Source: Clavelina lepadiformis (taxonomy: Eukaryota > Chordata > Ascidiacea > Aplousobranchia > Clavelinidae). From it: a DNA stretch of 64,000 nt. A program made the translations under genes and the position numbers. Where the stretch lies: positions 25,792,001-25,856,000 of the forward strand of contig NC_135240.1 in NCBI RefSeq assembly GCF_947623445.1. The letters run 5' to 3'. Positions within the stretch are counted from its first letter, which is position 1. The number at the start of each line of letters is the position of its first letter. The notes beneath the pieces are model-generated. The model ran no database searches and had not been told where the DNA came from. It worked only from the letters and a program-made list of their open reading frames with translations. This document shows, piece by piece, positions 27,101 to 37,240 of the stretch.

Positions 27101-29816
27101 ATAGCTGCGGTTATGGAAATCGGTTGTTTGTCCTGGAATTACGGTATGCTCTTTTCTAGTGTCCAACGATTTACCTAAATTGGTTGTGGTTCTTGGTGAT
27201 CTTTATGTGATTTTTATGTCAGGTGTTGACCGCTTCATTTACGACATCGAGTGCATGATCGGGAAACGACTCTTTCTCTGGCAGTGGTGGAAGGCATTGT
27301 GGCTTGTGATAACTCCGGCATCTATCGGGGTAAGGTGGACCAGGTGCTCTTAAAGTTTGTTAGATTCACTATCAGAGCCGTACGACACCTTGGGGTAATA
27401 GGGTAGGTGCGCCATTTTCAATCTGGGCCGTTTGGCTACATGCAGTAATCTGCTTTGAGACTTAATAAAAACGGTGACTGCGACTCTGGAAATTTGCTGA
27501 CTTCTATCTGGGTACGAAACTGCAAAGCGATCTATGATTTCATCACCATTCTCGTAGTTGACCTTTTCTTATCTGCGAAGCGAGACACACGCGTTTGACG
27601 TCACGTGACCAGACCCTGTGTGCTCAATCAATTTTGTCACGTCAAATGAGTGACAACTATGATCAATGTTTATTTAGGAGGGAATGACACAAAACAATTT
27701 TATAAACTTTAATTTGATTGCTTGCCAAACGTGACGTAAACATGGGATCCACATTCTAGAATAACGAATCCTAAAGAACCGAATGTCAAAGATTCGCATT
27801 TAAATTTCGTATTTTTCCCGAATCTTAGGAACTAGTTTTATTTTAAGTTTGAAGGTTTTTCACTGGCAGGGGCTGGAGATGTTGTTGTCGATTGTTATTT
27901 CACATTCCGACACTATGTGGTGGGTGCGGTAATCGTCATGAATTAAACCGTGTTTTATGTCAACTGACGATTGTAAACTTGCTCGAACCATGATAATTTT
28001 GTGAGCTCATTGCAAATTCAAAACAAAAGCACTGCTGGTGCTAAATATTTTCAACTTTTATGCTATTCTAGAATAGGATTCGAATTTCTAGATCCGGAAT
28101 AAACTGTTCTAGATTATTCTAGAATAGTCTAGTATTTTGTATTGTACATTCCTAGACGTAAAACATTTTGCAAAAACGATCGACAACATAGACTCACGTA
28201 GCCTGTCTACTTCACGATAGTAAAAATAGTCTATAGCATGTTAGTAAAATCAATTTGTTGGCTTTGCTTTTGCTCAATAACCGTTAAGTTACCCGTTAAT
28301 AGCCTGGGAAAATTTTATGGATTATTTTTAAAGTTATAGACTGCAGTAGAGGCTACCATTTTTTAGCCTATTTTCTCAATTAAGTGCCTTGAGCTCGTTA
28401 CGCAGACATGCGTGCCTGCCAAACGTCTTGTTCATTCGCTGTTTGTGTAAAATAAAAAGGTTGATTTTGATAAATCGCGGTTCTATCTAATCTAAATGTC
28501 TGATGCGTCTTTTAGGCCCAGACTTGCTAAGCCCTCTGCCATAACCTTGCAGCATGTTAAAGTACTTGTATCTGTTTTGGCGATAAAGTGGTTCACCAGT
28601 CTGCCTGAATTTTGTAGGGTGTAATATGTTATGGCATTCGTTATAATACTGTGTTTAGACGCCTATGTTAACGCGCTGCCTGGCATAGCGAGACATTTAC
28701 GTGAACTGCCTTTCGGAAACAGTAGCCCATAAACTCGTTATATTCTCTTTAAATTACATATTAAAATTGTGCGGTTTTCTAAACAAAATTTAGTCCTGAT
28801 TAACTACCGGTAATTGTTTTTACGGTACAACGTAAACACTGGCAAATGTATTATTCTTAAATTCTGGCTAAAATCACTACAGAGCAACAATACTATATCC
28901 CATTGCAATAAACGAATGACAAGAAAAGGTCAAAAACGTGTCTCCCACTGGCTTTAATGGATCGTTTATTGATACGTCATAGAGGTTCAAGTATGGCCAC
29001 TTGCAGTTAATTAAAAAGTGATGGGGAGATTGAAAGGAGATGTTACAATGAGTTTAACCAAACTGGTCATTTTTCTTTCTAGCTTGTGATGACAGCCTAT
29101 GTCACTTTTTACTCCCCGGCGAAGTACAACGGCAATGGTTACCCGACTTGGGCCGAAGTTATCGGTTGGTTTTCTGCCTTTGCTTCCATTATCGCCATAC
29201 CAGTTACGGCTATCTACCAAATTTTGAAGCATCCTAGAGCAAAAGGAACAATTTTTGAGGTAAAAGATTCTGCAGTTGATTGAAGAAACTTTGCATTGAC
29301 TGATTATATTTTGGGTTTAGAGAATGAGCTAGTTGTCAACAGCAAGTCATTATGATCAATATTTTCATGCACGTTTCACAACTTTTGTTACTTTTTGTCC
29401 ATGCATTAACGCATGCTATTTTCATCTGGCATTGTTTTTCCATCCCCACTATGTCAATGAAGAAAAATGAAACCATGTAATGTCATCAAATTTCTGATGA
29501 TTTGGTTATAGTTGTCTGCCTGTATATTTTGCAAAACCTACTGCTCGGGTGCTCGCAGTACTTAACGAACTTTGCTAAATGATAAAAATATCACATTTTG
29601 TAAATCGAGTTCTCTCTTCTTCAGAGGGTAAAAGAGCTCTTGAAGAGCGATCCGGACTGGGGACCTCGCGATCTTCACATCGAGTACAAGTACAGATCCA
29701 ATAAGAAGGTGATAGAGATGAAAGAGCGAGGTTCCGAGCCACTGACCTCCTGCTGCGCTGGAGAGCAATCCTCCTCCTCCAGTTCTGAGTCTCTGGAGCC
29801 TCCGAGATACGTTTAA
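18120..29816 (+). CDS. SLC6 Na+/Cl--dependent amino-acid/neurotransmitter transporter, copy 2
   Basis: Tandem paralogue of the gene at 584-14236, same 16-exon structure and phases. Exons: 18120-18143, 18717-18779, 19071-19188, 19688-19819, 20011-20175, 20474-20675, 20806-20938, 21018-21152, 23176-23279, 23409-23533, 23599-23711, 26782-26910, 27044-27143, 27223-27329, 29083-29259, 29625-29816; 672 codons plus TAA. By eye the proteins differ at only a few percent of positions, e.g. LVLCG/LIICG in TM2, QILYS/QIFYS in TM5, LDTQ/LDSQ in TM6, VAVLEIG/AAVMEIG in TM8 and [18 protein letters not shown] in TM11. Exon 2 is 12 bases longer because a different acceptor is used. The C-terminus ends PPRYV rather than PPSYAAAV. 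The four extracellular sequons and NIWRFPY are kept. Both copies therefore look functional, and differences in membrane segments leave room for altered substrate preference (inference). Confidence 0.93.
22020..22704. mobile_element. hAT-type MITE in SLC6 copy 2 intron 8
   Basis: Non-autonomous element with 11-bp perfect terminal inverted repeats (TAGGGCAACCA...TGGTTGCCCTA), flanked on both sides by the 8-bp target duplication CTGATAAC (22012-22019 and 22705-22712). An 8-bp duplication is the hallmark of the hAT superfamily. No transposase domain is seen; the open frame at 22273-22521 has no recognisable motif. The matching intron of copy 1 lacks the element, so insertion followed the gene duplication. 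Confidence 0.85.
22037..22198. repeat. Tandem repeat inside the MITE, ~38-bp unit
   Basis: About four to five copies of a unit built on TTATTTTGACCTAAAAAG followed by TTTAAATTCTGACC-like sequence. Degenerate copies of TTTTGACCTAA recur at 22517-22595 near the other end of the same element. Confidence 0.8.
25607..25680 (+). other. Candidate cassette (poison) exon in SLC6 copy 2 intron
   Basis: Identical to 10727-10800 in copy 1, with acceptor CCGTTAG and donor CTG|GTAATC. Downstream, one frame (from about 25670) stays open to a TGA near 25830 and would encode a hydrophobic stretch ([17 protein letters not shown]...). In copy 1 that frame is broken by a one-base deletion, so a splice-regulatory role is favoured over a protein-coding one. 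Confidence 0.5.
27400..29000. other. Expanded intron 14 of SLC6 copy 2
   Basis: This intron is about 1750 bases, against about 600 in copy 1. The extra DNA includes a GTCACGTGAC palindrome near 27600 and a cluster of TCTAGA/ATTCTAGAAT words at 27755-28135. I could not define element ends or a target duplication. No exon was recognised. Confidence 0.4.
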
Positions 29817-30489
29817 CCATTCCATCCTCTTCTGTTGGTCAATTTAGTTATCTTGAGCAACCTCAATCAAGGGACCTGTCTCAGGATAATTATCAAGTGA
29901 TAAATCGATGTGGCAACACATGTATGCCTCTAGTTATTGACAAATGACTTTGAAACAACTTTGGTTATATTTGTGCGTTTTATGTAGCTTTTCAAAATAT
30001 TCTTTCAATCTCTTTTCCCATGGAAATGATCGTGTAAACAAATGCCAGTGCACTATGTGCACGGTTGGGGCATCAGTGACTATGCGCGCTGTGTGTGCTA
30101 CTTATCATGCTTATCTTGTGTACAACTTATGCACTGTGTGCATTATATATTCGTAGCATTGGGTATTAGAGAGGATAACCGGATGAGACAATATTTATCA
30201 CAGAGTAACATTCTTATAATCGGAAAATCGTACAAAGTAAGTCCTGAACACACACTGGCATATTTTTGTAAGTTTTGGATGCAACTTTTAAATAAATCTA
30301 TTCGGTATTATATTGCCCGAGTTATTTGAAGTACTCTGACCATGGCAATAGTTTACTCGCTTCAATCATATATTTATTCAAGTAGCTGATGGCAGCAAAT
30401 CGCGGATACAAAAGTGAAACAAGTAAGATCTCATTAACATGAAAAAAATCGTTCTAAAATGTGCAAACTAGTGAGCGGCGGGTTTAGAA
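29817..30489. other. Tail-to-tail spacer between SLC6 copy 2 and RAD51AP1
   Basis: This 3'-UTR and spacer DNA is shared in part with 14237-14700 behind copy 1 (for example the GTGCACTA and ATTCGTAG words). AATAAA on the plus strand at 30291-30296 can serve SLC6 copy 2. TTTATT at 30373-30378 is a minus-strand AATAAA that can serve RAD51AP1. The two transcripts would end within about 100 bases of each other. Confidence 0.5.
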
Positions 30490-33400
30490 TCAACCTGGTT
30501 TCACGTTCACGTGCAGAGGTTTCAACCTGACATTACGAGAAAGACCAAGTCGCAACGTGGGCGTTAACGTGGCTTCGAGTTTCTTGTGCGGAGGACTTCC
30601 CGATGTCCCTAAACATATGTCAATTAGTAAAAGCCCAAGTGTACACAAATTAAGCTGATAGCTGACGTTGGCACTTGTCCCTAGAACATGAGCATTGTGC
30701 TAACAACAGTCGGTTGCATTAAAAGCTCACCAGGTGGCGTCCATGAAGGCTGTTCGAACTTTTTCAAAATTGGATTTGCATAATTAACAGGAGCCACAGA
30801 TTTAGACAAGCCTGTTCCTCGAGGTTTAGCAGACACCGGAAATGCTGAAAAAAACTGTAATGTTTGACAACCGGATAGTGCTTTATAGCAAAATACTAAC
30901 CTGTTTCAGCAGTCGTCTTTGTACTTTTCACCTCCATCTTTTTAGTTTGATTAACTTTGTGAGTGTTTTTCTGATTTGTACTTGGCTTATTTTTTATTCG
31001 ATTTTTCGTGCTTGATTTCTTTTCTTTCTTTATTCTTTTTGGTTTTGAAGGTTTCTTCTCTTCACTAAAGTCACTATCGTAATCACTTTCCTGATTTGTG
31101 AACTCTGTTATACAATCAATACTTTGTTATAATATCTTTAACACCAAAAGTGAGGTTGCAATGGTGCACCATACCATTAAAATTTGTAGTATAGGGTGCA
31201 GCATTTTTAGCTAAACTGGAACTAATGCCATTCATGACGAAAAATTACAATCTTATCACATTAAACAACAGCCAGTAGAGCACATAGTTAAATTAACATA
31301 TTACCATACATTAATGCTATTGCTATACAATGGATGTTATGTTTCGCTTAGGATAACACCCACTCACAGTTGCATCCATGTGGATTCTACATTTATGAGC
31401 AACTGAAAAGCAGGTTTTGAGATATGTGCTTTATTCAATACAAAATAATAAGACTGGTCTTATTATTTTGTTTTTATATTTTGTATTATAGTGGTTACTA
31501 TTACTATTGTATATTTTGTTTTTATTTGTATTTTTATTTTGTATTATTTTCTATTATAGTGGTTACTATAACTGAATCAGCTGAAAGGGCCATCACACAA
31601 CAGATTATGCACATGAATGACAAGTCTATGAATACTGCTATGGGTACATTTCAAGTAATGGTCCAGTATACATTAATTAAAAGTCTAGAATCTAGATCTT
31701 CTGTAGCAACAGAAAGCCAACCAGAATACACACGGCCATAATCACTTTGCCAATAAAAGTAAAAAAGCCAATAAAGTTGATGTAATTGAATCTATAATTG
31801 TGCGAGTAGATTGGCGGTTAGCTCAATCAGGTTTCTCAGATTAAACAGCCAAAAAGCAGAAAAATAAAAAACATAGCAGATTTCATCAGCTATTGACTAA
31901 AAAGCCAAGATTTTAAACAGAAATTTATGATAAAAAATTTGAGAATAGTTGTTTGTGGCCCACCAAGACACAAGGATAGTGTAATGTGGCCCATACTCAT
32001 AAAATGTTAGGCGCCCCTGGTTTAAAACAGCACGTTGATACATTGGGTGGACCGTTTTAAATTTTAATCATCTCGGTTGGCAACAAACTGAATGCATTAA
32101 AGTAAACAAACCTTCGTTATCACTGCTGCTGTGATCTGAGGCGACATAGTTATCTTCTTCATCTTTATTTTTGGATTTCGTCCTGCTCCTGGCTCTCGGT
32201 AGTTCCTCTTCTGCAGGGATCTCGACTTCTGTGATCTTGTCATCCACCTGGCATATCACTCCGTTTTCACTTGTTCTGGGAAGGGAGATAAAATTCTTAC
32301 ATCAACCTGTGGCGGCTTGGCTGGCTTTTGTAAAATCCTTACGTCTTTCATAGAAATGTGTTTTCCAGAACAATTGGAGTTTTTAAACTTTCAGTCCCGC
32401 CACATCATTCTTATGAAAGAGTTTTCCAGCTAGTAAATGGAGTTTAAAACTTGCCTTTTCAGAACACTGCAAACTACCGTTGGTATGTTTGAAAACTTGC
32501 TACGAATAACTTCGTGTGAAAGCTCCTTATTTAGTACGTTACCAGGTCGCTTCCAAGTAACTGTTTCCAACTTAACCGAATTTAATTTGCATTGCAAACG
32601 CACCGATTTTCTCGTTCACACGCTTTGAAATGTTCATGCTTTTTTTGTCATATATTTCCGCCACATCGCAGCACGTTTTATAAGCTTGAACTTTTGTGTG
32701 AGACTCCCTCAGAGCCTCAGAACCTCAGTCACAGACGCGAAGTTATAGACATATGTAATATCGTACTACTGTAGTCGTGGTGATTGAATCAGTAGATATC
32801 GTGCAAACAGTCGCATGACTTGTGTTCTCGGTTATTTGTAATATTGAGAAAGTGTACAGCACCTACAATAAAAGCCATTCTGGCAAACGGTATTTGTCAT
32901 AAAATAATAAGAACGCATCGCCGTCAATAAGGTTAGAGAATTCTAACCGCACGCAACAATAGAGTCAGATATTAATGTAGTAGGTTAACTAAGTCAATAA
33001 CGTAAGCTAAGACCGATAAACTCTGCGTCTGTAACTGTATCTGTCGGCATCAAACCTCTGCATTCCAACAACCCCAACCTCGACAGACTACCAACCTCTA
33101 CAAACCTATGCTTCAATAATGTCGAAATGGCGGTAATATTTTTATGAATCAAATTTCAAAGAACAATATCACATGTTACATCACTAGATTTTGCAAAAGA
33201 CAACAGACTCTATTGGAGCTCTACGTATTAAATGGATAACAAACAACGAATAAACATACCACAACCTTCACCTTTTTCTAGGCAAAACTATTTGTGCCGG
33301 TTTTATGTTCTCTTTGTCGTTATCTTTTGGAGGGCAGATTTGTGCTTTGGTGGTAAAAATCGTGCTGCTGCCATCCAAACTGTCGTTTGAGTTCTAAAAA

Positions 33401-36270
33401 CAAAGTAATTTTAATTGAATGGTTTCATGAAAATTATACAATGAACTGGTCAAGCTGGGTTGACAATGTTTTTAAAAATTTGAATAGATAAGCAAAAAAA
33501 TGGATAACCGAATTCTTATATTTAACAAATAAAACAGTTAAATCTTATGTTTCACGTTGCCTTTTTAATATGAAGCCATTTCAAAACTTTCAGATACAGT
33601 ATAGGATTTAGTTTTCAACAATAAACTGCATAACATTGAAAAAAATAGGCTAAATCTGACAAACTGTATAGTTATAGCTGCTTGACACAGGTTATTTGTT
33701 TTATTGTATTGTTACGTCATAAAGGCGCTTCATCAGGCAACTAGGTAACAAAATGCGGGTTAAACAAGGTATTTATAATTGAGGAAGCACTGTACACACA
33801 AACATGGCAACATTTTAAAGAAAATGTTGAACATGTCCCTCAACCAATGTGAAAAATGTCAATGTGACAATAATTTACAGTTATAGTTGACATTCAATAC
33901 AAGGTGCGTTTGTATAAACTAGCACAAAAGCGAGAGATAAAGATGAACCTGAGATGAAGCCAATGAGAGTTCCAATGCACGATCCAAGTCATCTTTAAAC
34001 CAACCTTGGTCATCTGGTGTGAAACTGTAGAAATTACATCGACCATTTACTGGTTATGATCTATTCTGTCAAGTTGATGAGTATGAAAGTTTTTCAGAAC
34101 ACGTCATTGTTAAAACTCAAGCTTACATTACATTCAATACCATGTAGGATAGTTCTGGATGCCTGTGTAATCAATAAATTCACAGCAGGCAGCAATATAA
34201 ATTAATATGTTGACCAGCACAAACCGAGCTTTGGGCTCTTTACGGCTGGTTTTCTTTGACGTTGATTCTTTTTTTGTTTTCTTCACAGGTGGTGGAGTTG
34301 AAGTTTCAAAATCGTCTGAAAACAACTTGGATAATTCAAGCTCTAGCAATAAAAACACAAACTCAAGACAAAGCAACAAGACTGATTAATTCGAACACAG
34401 GCACGCCTGTACATTTTTCCATTCTGGGCCTACATATTATTATAAGTATGTGTATTTTTTATATATTTTAACTATAAAAAAAGATGTAAAGTAGTAGGTT
34501 TAATAATTTTAAATTGATTGTGCATTATAGTGCACCCTTTCTTGTTTCACTGTTTCAGGTTTTTCTAATCAGGGGTTTATCCGACTTTGGCCTAATCCAG
34601 ACCAGAAAGTACAGAGGTTTTGATAAGAATTCGGCCGTGCTGAGCAATAAAATTTGGCATGATGCTGTGTGCTGCCTCTAACTTTTTTATTTATTGATTA
34701 TATATAAGTCGACATTCACATAATTAATATCGCCTTTTTTACAAAACAATGTAAGTGGAAACAATATAGACCTAGAGTGTGCATGTTGAAAAGTCTCAAG
34801 CAGGTGCGACTGTGCGTAGCCTAGCACACCTTCCACTATGGAAGCCTTGGCCTAATGAATTAAGAAAAAGAATAACTTAGTCTTGGAAAATTTACAAAAC
34901 TTATTGATGAAAAGCCAAATAATATGACCAACTATCAAAAATAATCGAGCATCAAGCTTGAACTGTAAAGTTTGTTTCAAGTCTGTCTGCGCGGTTTTGG
35001 TGTGCATGTTTTTTGACTTGATTTCGACACAGCTGCCATACTAATGCCTGTTTATTTTATGTAGGTTATTGTGTCCTATTACTCCTATTGATGAAGAATT
35101 AAACATTCTACTTTCACATAGAAAAAGTGTTCCCTAAGCTAATAATTAAAACTTAACAATCCAGGGATAAACTATAAGGTACTTCTATATTTAACAAACC
35201 GTCACTGGCATCATCTTTTCCAAACTTTGAGTAATCAACAGTTTGTCTTGATCTGTAACAAACATACAAATATTACAAAAGCATTTCGCTTAAGCCAAGT
35301 AAACTTAACCTATTTGCCAGCTTATACAGATTAAAAATACTTTGGATGCGGACTCCATAATCCTAATAGAAAAGTATGGTAGTTTTTTATGAGAAATCGT
35401 GCAGGCAAAGACATATATTTCAGCAAGATGGCTCAATTTTTCTCGTATAGGCTTTTATTTTAAATTGGTGTTTAAACAACCAAACTTGTTTGTTTGTTTA
35501 TTTCTAACTAGCATAAATGTGAAAAAATTCGGCGTCCCCTTTGGCTCGACTGGAAAGTAAAGCAGTTTTCAACAAGAACTCATGCGTGCAAAAACACAAA
35601 TTCCAGTGTGATGGCGTACACTGAAGCCTTATTTCTTTGTTTATTCATTATAAATTGGCGTTTAAACAACTAATTTTCTTTGTTTATTTAATATAAATTG
35701 GTGTGAAAACAAAAAAGTTCGGAGTGCATGTTGAGGAACCGCGTGCGTGCAGGTCCCACTATTCAAAGCCATGATACAGTTTAACGACTAGTACATAATA
35801 TTTAAAATTGAATAACTGCATAATGTACATTTAATAATTAATATAATGCAGGGTAATAAAGATGCCACTGGAAACAGGGTGCATTTCCCGCACCCTTCCA
35901 GTTACGCCGCGGATCTACGGTTAAGCGGCGTAAGCACGGTTTGACCTCAGCGTGACACGGAGCCAATTCACGTCTTGGCGCAACAATCGCAACTGAAAAT
36001 TCACTTTGATCTTCCGTTTTTCTCTTGCTTAGACAAAAAAAAGCACAGTGTCTTATTCTTTTTAAAGATCGCAGTTGGCATGACGTCTTTGACGCATTAG
36101 GCTAATAATGTACCCCAAACTGACCTTAAGCGTACGCATGTTACATGTCACGCTTCGGCTGTCACTGTAAGGTTAGCAAAAGTAAGCCAAATAAAGTTAT
36201 TAGTTAATTCATAAATTACTACTAGTAATTACAGCTTCCTTTACTACACTATTTACCGTCTTGGTTTCAT
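30490..36270 (-). CDS. RAD51-associated protein 1 homologue
   Basis: In vertebrates RAD51AP1 binds DNA and RAD51 and stimulates strand invasion in homologous recombination in the nucleus. Exons in reading order: 36257-36270, 35200-35252, 34225-34342, 33949-34024, 33272-33393, 32112-32275, 30901-31104, 30731-30844, 30490-30608; all phases match and give 327 codons plus TGA, close to the human length. Recognition rests on order and motifs. The N-terminus MKPRRSRQTVDYSKF matches the family's basic/VNYSQF start. A short helix DDLDRALELSLAS matches the family's DLEVALALS. There are acidic and lysine-rich middle segments, a WTPPG element, and a C-terminal LRLGLSRNVRLKPLH, which matches the RAD51-binding tail LRLGLSRLARVKPLH. 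The protein is highly charged with no membrane segment. A dispersed repeat sits in the intron between 32276 and 33271. The first coding exon is only 14 bases, so it is the least certain. Confidence 0.88.
32345..33105 (-). repeat. Dispersed repeat family R, copy A (in RAD51AP1 intron)
   Basis: Reverse-complement match to 62612-63345 and 61905-62492. Shared words include GGTTAGAATTCTCTAACC-type sequence next to TTGCGTGCGG, CAGGTCC/GGTAACGTACTA, and ATAAAGCC/GTAGGTGCTGTAC. No terminal inverted repeat or coding domain was seen, so the class is unknown. Confidence 0.75.
35450..35720. repeat. Degenerate short repeats in RAD51AP1 first intron
   Basis: The word TAAATTGG(T/C)GTTTAAACAAC or a close variant (the last copy reads TAAATTGGTGTGAAAACAA) occurs three times (about 35462, 35651, 35692), next to TTTGTTTATT runs. 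Irregular spacing; origin unknown. Confidence 0.45.
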
Positions 36271-36282
36271 CTTCTGGAATGT

Positions 36283-36340
36283 AAAAGCTTCATATGCTCG
36301 AAGCCTGGTAGAAAAGCTTCATATGCTCGAAGCCTGGTAG
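36283..36340. repeat. 29-bp tandem repeat upstream of RAD51AP1 start
   Basis: Two perfect copies of a 29-base unit (containing AAGCTTCATATGCTCGAAG) end 12 bases before the RAD51AP1 ATG on the minus strand. Each carries an ATG on the minus strand (CATATGAAGC). An acceptor-like CATTCCAG at 36274-36281 separates them from the coding exon, so they may be removed as intron or outron. Confidence 0.8.
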
Positions 36341-36891
36341 AAAAGCTTCGTCAAACATTCACACTTGAGACTCTCAAGTTTTCACTTCTTAACTCAACTC
36401 TTAATGCTTGCAAATTCCCGCCTTCCTTCACAGGGGAATCACCATTTTAGTTGGGCTCCGCTTACATAGAAATGTTATTTGTTTGAAGATGTTTTTAAAT
36501 GCCTGTCTTGATTAGCTTCGGTTGCGAAAAGGTTGCGGTAACAAAACGAATTATTCAGCAAAAGTTGTAAAGTTTTGGTGAGAATTTTCAGAACACAAAA
36601 TAAAAAAACAAACTAATCATACCTTAATAGCAAAACTGGAATTACCCAAAAAGAGAATATCGATACTGTATGAGAGAATGTAATTTAACGAACCAGAAAA
36701 TAATAAAAATCAAACTAACTGAAAAATGATTACTCTCTTAAGTATTTCTTGGTCCGTTAATTCAAATTCGACTAAATTTTATTTGGTAATTTATATTTTG
36801 TTAAACTGTATTCGCATTTTGGATATTTCAGTTTTAGCTGTTTACATTAAATTATAGGTGACAAGTTAGATCGGAGACTTTATACTATAGA
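36341..36891. other. Upstream region of RAD51AP1
   Basis: AT-rich, no exon recognised. It probably holds the RAD51AP1 promoter. The short inverted stretch around 36570-36680 is simple AT-rich sequence. Confidence 0.35.
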
Positions 36892-37232
36892 CAGGGTTGC
36901 CATACCGTCCTTTTTTATAAGATTTGTCCTTATTTTAAAGGTCCGTGTCTTAGAAAATATGTTTGTCCTTATTTATAAGAAATGTCCTTATTTTCACTTT
37001 CGTCCTTATTTTTAGGGCGGATGTGGGCACTTTTGTCCTTATTTTGGGCATTTTGTCACCTTACGATACCATTTTGTACCAAAGAGATACCAAAATTATG
37101 AACATGCAGATAGTGTCTTGTTTTTTTTTAGGAACATTGGGTGCTTTCTGTTGTTGTACACTGTTTAAGGTGGTATTCCTCGTTGATTTTCTAGTCGTCC
37201 TTATTTTTGAGTTGAGACTGATGGCAACCCTG
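36892..37232. mobile_element. hAT-type MITE, 341 bp
   Basis: Terminal inverted repeats CAGGGTTGCCAT...ATGGCAACCCTG (12 bp perfect), flanked by identical 8-bp target duplications ACTATAGA (36884-36891 and 37233-37240). The interior is built of repeated GTCCTTATTT words. The open frame at 36963-37334 crosses the element end and is not a gene. Confidence 0.9.
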
Positions 37233-37240
37233 ACTATAGA

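Noticed and set aside
31424-31741. 105-codon hydrophobic frame within a RAD51AP1 intron
   Set aside because: Built from TTTTATTTTGTATTA low-complexity repeats, with a duplicated TATTATAGTGGTTACTAT word; no protein-like pattern.
31920-32022. Possible hAT right end (GGCCCAC words and GGCGCCCCTG)
   Set aside because: The terminus resembles a hAT end, but I found no matching left end or target duplication, so no element is called.
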